From assembly GCF_016863135.1 (NCBI RefSeq), contig NZ_BOOH01000062.1, forward strand, positions 1-64,000: a stretch of DNA of 64,000 nucleotides. Reading direction: 5' to 3'. This document shows positions 1 to 8,012 of this stretch, in pieces. Under the pieces are notes generated by a model. It ran no database searches. It was not told where the DNA came from and saw nothing but the letters and a program-made list of their open reading frames with translations. Origin of the DNA: Planobispora longispora (lineage in GTDB: Bacteria; Actinomycetota; Actinomycetes; Streptosporangiales; Streptosporangiaceae). Within the stretch, counting starts at the first letter, position 1. Each line of letters begins with the position of its first letter. The translations under genes and the position numbers were made by a program.

Positions 1-9
1 GGGTCGATG

Positions 10-26
10 GCCGTGCTGCGCACGGC
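10..26 (-). terminator. Short hairpin after sodN
   Basis: A 7-bp perfect stem (GCCGTGC, loop TGC, GCACGGC) lies just past the sodN stop codon at the left window edge. It has no U-tract, so it is only a weak terminator candidate. Confidence 0.35.
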
Positions 27-35
27 GGCCGGGGG

Positions 36-437
36 TCAGGCGGCCTTGGTCTCCCAGAAGATCTTGGAGATCTCCTCGATCTTGCCGAGGAGCTCTTCGG
101 CCTTGACGACGTCCACGGTGCCCTTGGCGCCGGCGGCGCCCGCGAGCTTGGTGGCGTCCCAGAAGAGCTGGTGCAGCTGCGGGTAGGCCTCCAGGTGCGG
201 GGGCTTGAAGTAGTCGGTCCACAGCACCCACAGGTGGTGCTTGACGAGCTCGGCCCGCTCCTCCTTGATGGTAAGCGCGCGGGAGCGGAAGACCGGGTCC
301 TCGTTGGCGGCGTACTTCTCCATGATGGCCTTGACCGACTCGGCCTCGATGCGAGCCTGGGCGGGGTCGTAGACCCCACAGGGCAGGTCGCAGTGGGCCG
401 AGGCGACGTGCCTGGGGCGCAGGAGTCGTGCGAGCAT
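36..437 (-). CDS. sodN: Nickel superoxide dismutase precursor
   Basis: This cytoplasmic enzyme disproportionates superoxide to oxygen and hydrogen peroxide at a nickel centre. The 133-residue precursor has a 14-residue leader followed by the diagnostic nickel hook HCDLPCGVY (residues 15-23). In the known family His1, Cys2 and Cys6 of the mature protein bind Ni once the leader is removed. The remainder is the expected four-helix-bundle sequence with the DPAQARIEAESVKAI segment. Length and leader are normal for Streptomyces SodN. The divergent neighbour is the maturation protease, the usual pairing. The start is an ATG. In Streptomyces sodN is nickel-induced and Nur controls the Fe-SOD reciprocally; I could not recognise a Nur box here. 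Confidence 0.97.
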   Translation of the reverse strand: MLARLLRPRHVASAHCDLPCGVYDPAQARIEAESVKAIMEKYAANEDPVFRSRALTIKEERAELVKHHLWVLWTDYFKPPHLEAYPQLHQLFWDATKLAGAAGAKGTVDVVKAEELLGKIEEISKIFWETKAA

Positions 438-530
438 CGGAAAATCCTTCCTTGATGCCGGAGATCAGCATGGTCCATGACCGACCTTACTCGTCTTCGG
501 GCGGCCGTATTCAAAGGGGGCCAGCGCTCT

Positions 531-839
531 ATGAGAGTCCGTGTCGAAGGGGAATCCATGCTCCCCGCGCTCCGTCCCGACGACTGGCTCTGGGTACGGC
601 GCGGCGCCCGGATCCGCCCCGGTGACCTCGTCGTCGCCCGCCTCCCCTCCGACCCGGGCACGCTGATCGTCAAGCGCGCCCGGTGGCGTGACGGCGACGC
701 CTGGTGGCTGGAGAGCGACAACCAGCGCGCCTCCGGCCGCCGGGACAGCTGGGACTTCGGCCCCGTCCCCGTGACGGGCCGGGTGGTCCTGCGCTATCGC
801 CCGCTGCGAGCCTGGTCGCTCTTCTTGCGGGCCCGGTAG
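531..839 (+). CDS. sodX: Ni-SOD maturation protease (S26-like)
   Basis: This small soluble signal-peptidase-like protease is expected to remove the SodN leader so that the nickel hook can form. The protein shows the S26 Ser motif VEGESMLP near the N-terminus and the Lys motif LIVKRA about 45 residues later, which make up the Ser-Lys dyad. I chose the ATG at 531 because the in-frame ATG at 477 leaves only 39 bp between the divergent sodN and sodX starts, too little for two promoters. The longer form would add 18 residues. It is divergent from sodN, which is the standard arrangement. Its 3' end overlaps the convergent CGNR gene by 46 bp. Confidence 0.88.
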   Translation: MRVRVEGESMLPALRPDDWLWVRRGARIRPGDLVVARLPSDPGTLIVKRARWRDGDAWWLESDNQRASGRRDSWDFGPVPVTGRVVLRYRPLRAWSLFLRAR

Positions 840-1339
840 GCGGCGACGTTCGCCCGGCTGGCGCACCGCTCGGAGCAGTAGCGGCGCGACCGGTTGGAGG
901 AGGTGTCGAGATAGGCCCGGCGGCACGGCGACGCCTGGCAGAGGCCGAGGCGGTCCACGCCGAGGCCGGTGACGATGGCGGCCAGGCCCATCACCGCGCC
1001 CACGATGTACTGGTCGGAGAAGCGGCCGCCCTCGGTGAGGTGCATGTGCCACGGCTCGCCGTCGTGGGCGGAGATCTGCGGGTGGACCGGGTGGCGCCGG
1101 AGCAGCGCGTTGAGCCGGTCGACCACCTCGCGCTCGTGCCCCTCCGCGGCGGCCTCGAACACGGCCACCAGTTCCTCGCGCAGGTCGCGCAGGGCGCCGA
1201 GGTCGTCCCGGTCCAGATGGCCGGCCTGCTCCGCCCGCCCGCTCTCCTCCAGCAGCGCCCGCAGCCCCGCCAGGCCGGCCAGGCGGTCGGGGCTGTTGAC
1301 GAGCAGGACGGCCAGCTCGGCGTAGGTGGTCAGATCCAC
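794..1339 (-). CDS. CGNR zinc-finger regulator (ABATE domain)
   Basis: The 181-residue protein has an N-terminal stress-linked ABATE-like helical region (about 1-125) and a C-terminal CGNR zinc finger. The finger runs from LGLCQASPCRRAYLD through SNRSRRYCSERCASR, with four Cys as zinc ligands. The family is thought to contain DNA-binding regulators, but targets are mostly unknown. The start is a GTG with no convincing Shine-Dalgarno sequence, so the exact N-terminus is uncertain. It is convergent with and overlaps the end of sodX, and is divergent from the malic enzyme gene across a 280-bp promoter region. Confidence 0.85.
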   Translation of the reverse strand: MDLTTYAELAVLLVNSPDRLAGLAGLRALLEESGRAEQAGHLDRDDLGALRDLREELVAVFEAAAEGHEREVVDRLNALLRRHPVHPQISAHDGEPWHMHLTEGGRFSDQYIVGAVMGLAAIVTGLGVDRLGLCQASPCRRAYLDTSSNRSRRYCSERCASRANVAAYRARKKSDQARSGR

Positions 1340-1619
1340 AGGGAGGTCCGGTTCCGGGGAGGCGATGTAAGCGACGGGAGGCGACTCCGAGTATTACACG
1401 AGTGACGTGATTAACAGGATGTCAATGAAAGTGCGCAACCTCTGTCAACCATCTCAGTCTCAGCATGTGGCACAATCGAGCAACGGGTGACCCCCGTACC
1501 CCCTCCAGACGTCCGCTCCCGCGTAGTAAGACCCGAGCGGCTACCGAAGCCGGGCCACGCTCCCCGCGGCGTCTGCACGAAGGAACATCCGTCTGTCTGA
1601 CTGAACTACAGGGGTCGCT

Positions 1620-2810
1620 GTGGCCGTCACGCCATCCTCCATTTCCCTCGAATCCCTCGATCTCGATCCGGCCTTCGCCCTGCACCGCGGGGGCAAGCTG
1701 GAAGTCCGCTCGACCGTCCCCGTCCGCGACGCCGACGACCTGTCCCTCGCCTACACCCCCGGCGTGGCCAAGGTCTGCACCGCGATCGCCGAGGAGCCCG
1801 AGCTCGTCAACGACTACACGTGGGTCTCCAACGTCGTGGCCGTCGTCTCCGACGGCACCGCCGTGCTCGGTCTCGGCGACATCGGGCCCGCCGCCGCCAT
1901 GCCGGTCATGGAGGGCAAGGCCCTGCTGTTCAAGCAGTTCGCCAACGTCGACGCCGTGCCGATCTGCCTCGACTGCACCGACGTCGACGCCCTGGTCGAG
2001 ACCGTGGCGCGACTGGCCCCCTCCTTCGGCGGCATCAACCTCGAGGACATCAGCGCCCCCCGCTGCTTCGAGGTCGAGGACCGGCTGCGCGAGCTGCTGG
2101 ACATCCCGGTCTTCCACGACGACCAGCACGGCACCGCGATCGTCGCGCTGGCCGCGCTGAAGAACGCGGCCCGGCTGACCGGCCGCCCGCTGGGCGGGCT
2201 GCGGGCCGTGGTCGCGGGCGCCGGGGCCTCCGGTGTCGCGGTCAGCCGCATCCTGCTGGGCGCCGGCATCGGCGACATCGCGGTCTCCGACTCGCGGGGG
2301 ATCATCTACGAGGGCCGCGCGGGGCTCAACCCGGTGAAGGAGGCCCTGGCCCGCGACACCAACAGGGCGGGCCTGCGGGGCGGCACCGAGGAGGCCCTGG
2401 CCGGGGCGGACGTGTTCATCGGCCTGTCCGGTTCGACGGTCTCGGAGGAGGCCATCGCGTCGATGGCGCCCGGTGCGATCGTCTTCGCGCTGTCCAACCC
2501 GACGCCCGAGGTCCACCCGGAGGTCGCCAGGAGGCACGCCGCGGTGGTCGCCACCGGCCGCTCCGACTTCCCCAACCAGATCAACAACGTGCTGGCCTTC
2601 CCCGGCGTCTTCCGGGGCGCCCTCGACGTCCGCGCCACCACCATCACCGAGAACATGAAGGTGGCCGCCGCCGAGGCCCTGGCCGCGGTGGTCGGCGACG
2701 ACCTCTCGGCCGACTACGTGATCCCGAGCCCGTTCGACGCGCGCGTCGCCCCCGCGGTGACCGCCGCGGTCGCCGCCCAGGCCCGCCTCGACGGGGTCGC
2801 CCGTCTCTGA
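1620..2810 (+). CDS. NAD-type malic enzyme
   Basis: This enzyme oxidatively decarboxylates malate to pyruvate, linking the TCA cycle to gluconeogenesis and acetyl-CoA supply. The 396-residue protein has the N-terminal malic domain (YTPGVAKVC near residue 45; the metal/substrate loop DDQHGTAI near 165) and a C-terminal Rossmann domain beginning at [14 protein letters not shown] (about 200). Its length fits the short bacterial malic enzymes that lack a phosphotransacetylase domain. The GTG start at 1620 is preceded by AGGGG with normal spacing. It is monocistronic, with a strong hairpin 116 bp after the stop. NAD versus NADP preference cannot be settled by eye. Confidence 0.95.
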   Translation: MAVTPSSISLESLDLDPAFALHRGGKLEVRSTVPVRDADDLSLAYTPGVAKVCTAIAEEPELVNDYTWVSNVVAVVSDGTAVLGLGDIGPAAAMPVMEGKALLFKQFANVDAVPICLDCTDVDALVETVARLAPSFGGINLEDISAPRCFEVEDRLRELLDIPVFHDDQHGTAIVALAALKNAARLTGRPLGGLRAVVAGAGASGVAVSRILLGAGIGDIAVSDSRGIIYEGRAGLNPVKEALARDTNRAGLRGGTEEALAGADVFIGLSGSTVSEEAIASMAPGAIVFALSNPTPEVHPEVARRHAAVVATGRSDFPNQINNVLAFPGVFRGALDVRATTITENMKVAAAEALAAVVGDDLSADYVIPSPFDARVAPAVTAAVAAQARLDGVARL

Positions 2811-3129
2811 GCCGCGGCCCCGGCCCGCAGAGGCCGGCTCCCAGCCTGGATCCGTGACTCCGACCCGTGCACGGATCCGCGGACGCGATCCGTCGCCGCC
2901 ACCCGCGCGACGGTGACGTCATGCGGACGCCCTCGCCGACCGGCGAGGGCGTCTTACTTTCCGGAGAGTTCTATCTCACGGAAACGTAAAGTCCTGTTAC
3001 TGAACGTGCTATAAAGGAAGCTCTCCGTTATCTTCTCGGGCTGGGCGCGCACGAGGGACGGATGTGCGCGCAGAGGACGCCGGATGCGTCCTCATGCGCT
3101 CCCCGCGTTTCCTATCTGCGAGGAGAGCG
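2811..3129. other. Intergenic region after the malic enzyme
   Basis: This stretch of 319 bp contains one clear element, the hairpin at 2926-2953, and then an AT-richer segment (about 2955-3020) that probably carries the promoter of the downstream regulator. An AGGAGAG ribosome-binding site at 3121-3127 sets that gene's start. I see no small gene. Confidence 0.6.
2926..2953 (+). terminator. Terminator of the malic enzyme gene
   Basis: A perfect 12-bp stem (GACGCCCTCGCC / GGCGAGGGCGTC) with a GACC loop is followed by TTACTTT. It is a good intrinsic terminator by actinobacterial standards. Confidence 0.8.
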
Positions 3130-4488
3130 ATGCAACGCGAGCCCAACCGGCTGCTCAGCAGGCTCATGACCGAGGCCGGCCTCACCCGTAAGGAACTGGC
3201 CCGCAAGCTCAACGATCTCGGCACCGCCTGGGGCGTGCCCGGGTTGAGATACGACCACAGTTCGATCGGCCGCTGGCTCAGCGGCCGGCGGCCGAAGGAC
3301 CCCGCACCCGAGCTGCTCGCCGGGGTCTTCGCCCGCCGCCTCGGCCGGACGGTGGGCTCGGAGGAATTAGGACTGCCCGCAGTGTCCGCCCCCCTCGACC
3401 TCGGGCAGGGCATCACCCATACCTGGCATGAGGGGGTTGCAACCGTGACAGCACTCTGGCGAGCGGATGTGGAGAGGCGCAAATTCCTGCTCGACTCCAC
3501 CTTCGTGATCGGAGCCGGTTCCGTCGGCGCTCTGCGATGGCCGATCCTGCCCATGGAGGCCCGCCCGGTCGCCGGCGGTCCCCGACGGGTGGGCAAGGCC
3601 GACATCGCCGCGATCCGGGAGGTGACCCGGTCCTTCGGTGAGCTGGACAACAGGTTCGGCGGCGGCCGGATCCGCTCGGCGGTCGTGAAATATCTGGACA
3701 CGGCGGTCGCGCCGCTGCTCAACGACGGTTCGTACGCCGAGGCCACCGGCAAGGAGCTCGCCGCGGCCGCCGCGGAGCTGACCAGGCTGGCCGGCTGGAT
3801 GGCCTACGACCTGGAGCACCACGGCGTGGCCCAGCGCTACCTGGTCCAGGCGCTCCGCCTGGCCAGGGGAGCGGGCGACCACGGGCTCAGCGGGGAGATC
3901 CTCGCCGGGATGAGCCACCAGGCCATCTACATCGGCCAGCCGGCCCACGCCCTCGACCTGGCCCGCGCCGCCCAGCTCTCCGCCCAGCGCGCGGGGGTCT
4001 TCTCCCTGCTCGCCGAGGCGCTCGTGCTGGAGGCGCACGCCCACGCGCTGCTGGACGACCGCCCGGCCTGCGCCGACGCGCTGCACCGGGCGGAGGTGGC
4101 CTTCGACCGCAGGAAGACCGCGGACGAACCCGACTGGATCACCTACTTCGACGAGGCCTACCTCTCGGCGAAGTTCGCCCACTGCTTCCGCGACCTGGGG
4201 GACGGCCCGCAGGCCGTACGGCACGCGCGGCGGTCGCTGGAGATGGACGGGCGGTTCGTGCGCGGGCGCATGTTCAACCTGTCGCTGCTGGCCGCGGGGC
4301 TGGTGCGGAGCGGGGAGGTGGAGGAGGCCTGCGCGGTGGCGGGCGAGGCGCTGGACCTGGCCGGCGGCCTCCAGTCGGCCCGGACCCGCTCCTACATGAC
4401 CGACCTGCGCCACCGCCTGAAGCCGTACGCCACGGAGCCGGAGGTGGCCGAGCTGGACCGGCGGATCGGAGAGCTCGTCCCCGCCTGA
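3130..4488 (+). CDS. Helix-turn-helix/TPR transcriptional regulator
   Basis: The 452-residue cytoplasmic regulator resembles the NsdA-type actinobacterial family. An N-terminal XRE-like helix-turn-helix is visible (NRLLSRLMTEAGLTRKELA, then the recognition region HSSIGRWLSGRRPKD). After a linker come alpha-helical TPR-like repeats (about residues 180-440) rich in A/L/R pairs such as AQRYLVQALRLARGAGD. Family members affect differentiation and antibiotic production. I chose the ATG at 3130 because AGGAGAG lies just upstream; an in-frame start at 3064 would add 22 unlikely residues. It stands alone between terminators. The ligand or partner is unknown. Confidence 0.85.
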   Translation: MQREPNRLLSRLMTEAGLTRKELARKLNDLGTAWGVPGLRYDHSSIGRWLSGRRPKDPAPELLAGVFARRLGRTVGSEELGLPAVSAPLDLGQGITHTWHEGVATVTALWRADVERRKFLLDSTFVIGAGSVGALRWPILPMEARPVAGGPRRVGKADIAAIREVTRSFGELDNRFGGGRIRSAVVKYLDTAVAPLLNDGSYAEATGKELAAAAAELTRLAGWMAYDLEHHGVAQRYLVQALRLARGAGDHGLSGEILAGMSHQAIYIGQPAHALDLARAAQLSAQRAGVFSLLAEALVLEAHAHALLDDRPACADALHRAEVAFDRRKTADEPDWITYFDEAYLSAKFAHCFRDLGDGPQAVRHARRSLEMDGRFVRGRMFNLSLLAAGLVRSGEVEEACAVAGEALDLAGGLQSARTRSYMTDLRHRLKPYATEPEVAELDRRIGELVPA

Positions 4489-4530
4489 CGGCCTGACGGG
4501 ACCGTCTTTGCGGGAACCCGCAGGAAAAGG

Positions 4531-4563
4531 CCGAGGGGCCCGGCACGAAGCCGAGCCCCTCGG
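4531..4563 (-). terminator. Bidirectional terminator
   Basis: The stem CCGAGGGGC / GCCCCTCGG has an inner CGGC/GCCG stem in its loop. On the minus strand it is followed by CCTTTTCC, so it probably ends the peptidase mRNA. It can also stop read-through from the plus-strand regulator gene. Confidence 0.75.
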
Positions 4564-4616
4564 GTGAAGCAGGTGAGTCCGGGGTTTGGACCCCCGAGCT
4601 CAGGTGATCGTCAGAA

Positions 4617-6125
4617 CTACTTGACGATCGAGCCGGACCACACGTTGGCAGCCTTGGCGTAGATCGCGGCGGTCTCGCCGTCGAAGTAAGCCGAGGTGTT
4701 GTAGTCCCAGCGGCCGTTGCCGTCCTGGTCAACGAAGGTGCTGGTGACACCGTTGACGTAGCCGAGGCGCTTGGCGTTGCTGTACTTGATGAGCCACGGA
4801 GCGCCGTCGGCGCCCTGGGTCATCGCGCACTTGATCGCAACGTGCTCCTCGATCTTGTAGGAGGCGTTGGTGTAGACCTTGCCGGAGGTCTTGCCGTAGC
4901 ACCACTTGGGGGTGATGCCGGTGTACGGCTTGTTGCCGTCCGGGTGGGTCAGGGCCGGGTAACCGAAGACGAACACGTTCTGGCCGGTCTTCTGGTTCCA
5001 GGCGAAGCCCTGGCCGCCGACCACGTCGCCGAGGCGACCGGCGTCACGGATCCAGCCCTCGACGATGATGAAGGTGTCCTTCAGGTACTTCGTCGTGCTG
5101 CTCTTCTTCACGAACTTCTTCACGTAGTAGTGAGTGATCGTGAAGTTGCCGTTGGCGTCGATCTTGCGGTAGCCGGGACCGGTGTAGTTCTTGTACTCGG
5201 TCTCGGTGACGTTCTCGGTGACCTCGTAGTCCTTGGCACCCTGAACGTTGCCGGCCGGAGCCGCGGCGTAGGCCTCCTTGGAGACCTCCTCCTTCACCTG
5301 AACGGCGTCGGCGTGGTCGGGACCGACGAGCTCCTGGGTCTCGGACGTCTTGGCGTAGCAGTCCGAGGTCTCCTTGCCGTTGAAGTCACGGCACTTCTCG
5401 TACTCGGCCTGGGAGATCTCAGTGGTCTTGACACCCTTGAGACCGTCGTACTTGTCGAAGACGTCCTTGGTGACGACCTTGGGAGCGCCGCCGCCCACGC
5501 GGATGCCGTTGTACACGGTCACGAACGCGTAGTCGCGGTCGCGGTCCTCGTACACGGCGAAGTCGTAGTGGGTGTAGGCGGTCTTACCGACGTAGACACC
5601 GTAAGGAGCCTTGCCCTGGTAGTAGCCCGGGACGAAGATCCAGTTGTCCATGACGCTGCCGTTCTGGGCCTCGTCGTAGACACAGTGACCGGCGGTGGCG
5701 ACCAGGTTGCGGTACTTGGCCTGGATGGAGGTGGCCGAGCACCAGCGCGGGTTGCCGTTGTCGTCGACGAAGAACACCTTGCCGATGGTCTTCGGCAGGT
5801 TGATGTTCTTGACCTTGGCCGTGGTCTTCTTCTCCTCGCCGATCGGCGCGGCGAAGCCGGGCTTGCCGTCGGCCACGTAGCCGCCACCGACGCTCAGCGT
5901 CGAGCTGGGCTTGGTCTCCCAGTTGTAGGCGGTGGCGGCGGCGAGGCGCTGAGCCTCACCGTTGTGGCCCAGCCAGTACTCGGCAACGTCGACGGCGGCC
6001 GGAGCGTCCTTGGCCATCGTGTCGTACTCCCAGCGCGGGTCGGCGCTGGCGGTGCCGGCCAGGCCGGCGGCGAGCAGACCGGTGGCGATGATGGCGCCGC
6101 CGGCGGGGATGAGAATGCGCTTCAA
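4617..6125 (-). CDS. Secreted trypsin-like protein, catalytic Ser replaced by Asp (paralog A)
   Basis: The 502-residue protein starts at TTG (AAGGAG six bases upstream) with a Sec signal ending near ASA-D (about 29). It is a chymotrypsin-fold S1-type protein. The His motif is ATAGHC (His147) and the Asp motif is RDRDYAF (Asp198). The Ser motif, GASGGP in its three neighbours, reads GADGAP here, so residue 440 is Asp (codon GAC, 4806-4808). Peptidase activity by the usual mechanism should therefore be lost. Residues about 209-360 are an insert absent from paralogs B and D, ending in a GPGYRKID...ITHYY block shared with paralog C. A DQDGNGRWD loop near the C-terminus looks calcium-binding. It may be a decoy, a binding protein or a regulator of the paralogs. 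Confidence 0.9.
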   Translation of the reverse strand: MKRILIPAGGAIIATGLLAAGLAGTASADPRWEYDTMAKDAPAAVDVAEYWLGHNGEAQRLAAATAYNWETKPSSTLSVGGGYVADGKPGFAAPIGEEKKTTAKVKNINLPKTIGKVFFVDDNGNPRWCSATSIQAKYRNLVATAGHCVYDEAQNGSVMDNWIFVPGYYQGKAPYGVYVGKTAYTHYDFAVYEDRDRDYAFVTVYNGIRVGGGAPKVVTKDVFDKYDGLKGVKTTEISQAEYEKCRDFNGKETSDCYAKTSETQELVGPDHADAVQVKEEVSKEAYAAAPAGNVQGAKDYEVTENVTETEYKNYTGPGYRKIDANGNFTITHYYVKKFVKKSSTTKYLKDTFIIVEGWIRDAGRLGDVVGGQGFAWNQKTGQNVFVFGYPALTHPDGNKPYTGITPKWCYGKTSGKVYTNASYKIEEHVAIKCAMTQGADGAPWLIKYSNAKRLGYVNGVTSTFVDQDGNGRWDYNTSAYFDGETAAIYAKAANVWSGSIVK

Positions 6126-6402
6126 GGGAAACTCCTTGGTCTGTCGTGGAACGCATCTTGCGTCCCATGCGTCAGTAAAGGGATAACCAGGAACATACAG
6201 TGCTGATCTTGAGAAGTGGAAGTCGATCCGAGGGCTCAGATGAAACCTCTGGGGCTCGTGACCTTCTCGTGACCCAATCGGAGGTTTGGGGTCACAGTCG
6301 TCACATCCGTCGCTCTGCCGCGTTTCCGCAGATCACCGTAAGATTGGTGTAAGTGGTGCCGATGTGGCGTGAGTAGCCGTATGCGGACAGTAGCCATCTC
6401 TG

Positions 6403-6418
6403 TGTGACGCAGATCACA
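6403..6418. promoter_or_regulatory. CRP-type palindrome
   Basis: The sequence TGTGACGCAGATCACA is an exact TGTGA-N6-TCACA site. Actinobacterial Crp proteins bind GTG-N6-CAC-type sites. It lies about 280 bp upstream of the start of peptidase paralog A, far for direct promoter control. Confidence 0.55.
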
Positions 6419-6516
6419 TGGAACCGATGGCACCGATCCGGGCTCCGCCACGTCTAACGCGCACGATCCGCTGCCGGGGCATAGGCACGCGGGTGCGGAA
6501 ACCCCGGAAAAGCGGA

Positions 6517-6542
6517 CGGGACCCGGCACGTGCCGGGTCCCG
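6517..6542 (-). terminator. Terminator of peptidase paralog B
   Basis: A 13-bp perfect self-complementary arm (CGGGACCCGGCAC and its complement) has almost no loop. On the minus strand it is followed by a TTTT-containing stretch. It lies 34 bp past the paralog B stop codon. Confidence 0.75.
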
Positions 6543-6575
6543 CGAGGTGAGAGGGATCGTTCGGAGCGGCTCCGC

Positions 6576-7745
6576 CTAGGAGGGCGCCCGCTGGCTGCCG
6601 GCCCAGTGATAGACCACGTAGGTCGAGGCGATGAAGTACGGCGAGGAGATCAGGTCGTACTTGCGGTCGACGTCGGTGTCCCAGGCGAAGCTGTTGACGC
6701 CGTTGAGGTAGCCGAGGGCGGTCTTGGGGTCGTAGTCGACCAGCCAGGGGCCGCCGCTGGCCCCCGCGGTGAACGGGCACTTCAGCGCGATGCCGTGCTC
6801 CACGAGGCGGGCGGGGGCGATCTGCTTGCGGGTGCGCCCGCCGCAGTACTTCAGGCTCTGCCCGTCGTACGGCCTGCTCCCGTCGTTGTGGGGGGCGGCC
6901 GGGTAGCCGAAGGCGTAGGTGAGCAGGTTGGTGCCGCGCCTGATCGCCAGTCCCTGACCGCCGACGTTGTCCTCCAGGCTGCCGACGGCCTCCATCTGGT
7001 AGGAGCCGGCGGTCTTGCCCGGCTTCCACCGGAACCCGCCGTGGACGGAGATGAAGGCGTAGTCGTAGTCGTAGTCACCCCAGCTGACGAAGCGCTCGTG
7101 CAGGTTGACGGAGTGCCCGACGTAGATCCCGTACGGCGTGGCGCCCCTGTCGTAGCCCGGAATGAAGATCCAGTACTCGGCGGGCCTGCCCGTCTTGGCG
7201 TCGTAGGCGCAGTGCGCCGCCGTCGCGACCAGGTTGTCGTTGGCGGAGGCGATCGAGGACGCCGAACACCAGTAGTCCTTGTCCCCGATCCGGAAGAACA
7301 CCTTCCCGACGGTGATCGGAGAGGTGCCGGTGGCGGGCTGCCGCTTCTTCGGGAGTGTCGGCCTGACCGCTTGAGGCGTGGCGGTCTTGGCCGGGGTGGT
7401 GGTCGTCGTGGTGTTCTCCCCGCCCGAGGCCGTGGTGGCGGTCGCCTCGCCGCTGGGCGTGGGCGAGGCGGACGTCGGGGCCGACGAGGGCGTGCCCTCG
7501 CTGGGCTTGACCTCGGGGGTCGCGGGGTTGTTGTCCTGAGCCTGCTTGAGCCGGGCCGGATTCCAGTACTCCGCGATCCGCTTCATGTCCGCGCTGCTCT
7601 TGGTCAGTATGAGGGAGGTGACGCTGCCCGGCACCGACTCGAAGGGGGTGGCCGCGGCGCTCCCGGGGAGAGCGGATGTCGCCGTCACGCAGGCAGCGAC
7701 CAGGGCGCCCAGAGTGGTCGCGAGCCGCCGTGCGCGGGGGGACAT
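6576..7745 (-). CDS. Secreted trypsin-like serine peptidase (paralog B)
   Basis: The 389-residue protein begins at an ATG behind GGAAGG with a Sec signal (cleavage near AAA-TP, about 32). A Ser/Thr/Pro/Glu-rich linker (about 80-135) separates a short conserved N-terminal segment (IAEYWNPARLKQAQ) from the peptidase domain. The triad is intact: His178 in ATAAHC, Asp228 in YDYDYAF and Ser330 in GASGGPW. There is no insert between Asp and Ser. The C-terminal NGVNSFAWDTDVDRKYD segment matches the other paralogs. The protein is probably extracellular; the natural substrate is unknown. Confidence 0.9.
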   Translation of the reverse strand: MSPRARRLATTLGALVAACVTATSALPGSAAATPFESVPGSVTSLILTKSSADMKRIAEYWNPARLKQAQDNNPATPEVKPSEGTPSSAPTSASPTPSGEATATTASGGENTTTTTTPAKTATPQAVRPTLPKKRQPATGTSPITVGKVFFRIGDKDYWCSASSIASANDNLVATAAHCAYDAKTGRPAEYWIFIPGYDRGATPYGIYVGHSVNLHERFVSWGDYDYDYAFISVHGGFRWKPGKTAGSYQMEAVGSLEDNVGGQGLAIRRGTNLLTYAFGYPAAPHNDGSRPYDGQSLKYCGGRTRKQIAPARLVEHGIALKCPFTAGASGGPWLVDYDPKTALGYLNGVNSFAWDTDVDRKYDLISSPYFIASTYVVYHWAGSQRAPS

Positions 7746-7958
7746 GGGGACGGTCCTTCCGGTCCAGGGAGCTACAAGAGGTAGTTAAAGACTGATTTTT
7801 CCAGATCCACTTGGTTTTACGCAGCCAGCTGGGTCGAGCCGGTCTTCCCCGGCCATTCGGCAATCCTGCCGACGGATGCGTAAGCACCATGTGAAGTGCC
7901 GGAAGGGACCCGGGTATGTCCCGGGCCCCTCGTGGTTCGCGGCCGTGCGGATCCCTGA

Positions 7959-8000
7959 TGCTCCCCGGGCGGGCCTCGGTGAGGGCCGTGCCGGGGAGCA
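7959..8000 (-). terminator. Terminator-like hairpin after paralog C
   Basis: A 10-bp outer stem (TGCTCCCCGG / CCGGGGAGCA) encloses an imperfect inner stem, located 13 bp past the paralog C stop codon. An additional CCCGGG-rich hairpin lies at about 7905-7928. No clear U-tract is seen. Confidence 0.5.
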
Positions 8001-8012
8001 CCGGGACAGGAA

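Larger units (their letters stand above)
6126..6575. other. Intergenic region between peptidase paralogs A and B
   Basis: This stretch of 450 bp holds the promoter region of paralog A (read leftward), a perfect CRP-type palindrome at 6403-6418 and the terminator of paralog B at 6517-6542. On the minus strand, CTTTACTGACGCATG (6166-6180) resembles CTTTACGCATG upstream of paralog C. No gene is evident. Confidence 0.6.

Noticed and set aside
470-483. GGTC-CAT-GACC inverted repeat between sodN and sodX as a Nur box
   Set aside because: It does not fit the known Nur consensus and overlaps an alternative start codon; too weak to call.
2999-3014. CTGAACGTGCTATA upstream of the TPR regulator as a KstR box
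   Set aside because: Two fixed positions mismatch (first T and the GTT core), so I treat it as chance.
4842-6206. A Val/Gly/Leu-rich 454-codon frame opposite peptidase A
   Set aside because: It is the mirror of a codon-biased gene; similar mirror frames occur opposite paralogs B, C and D and lack ribosome-binding sites.
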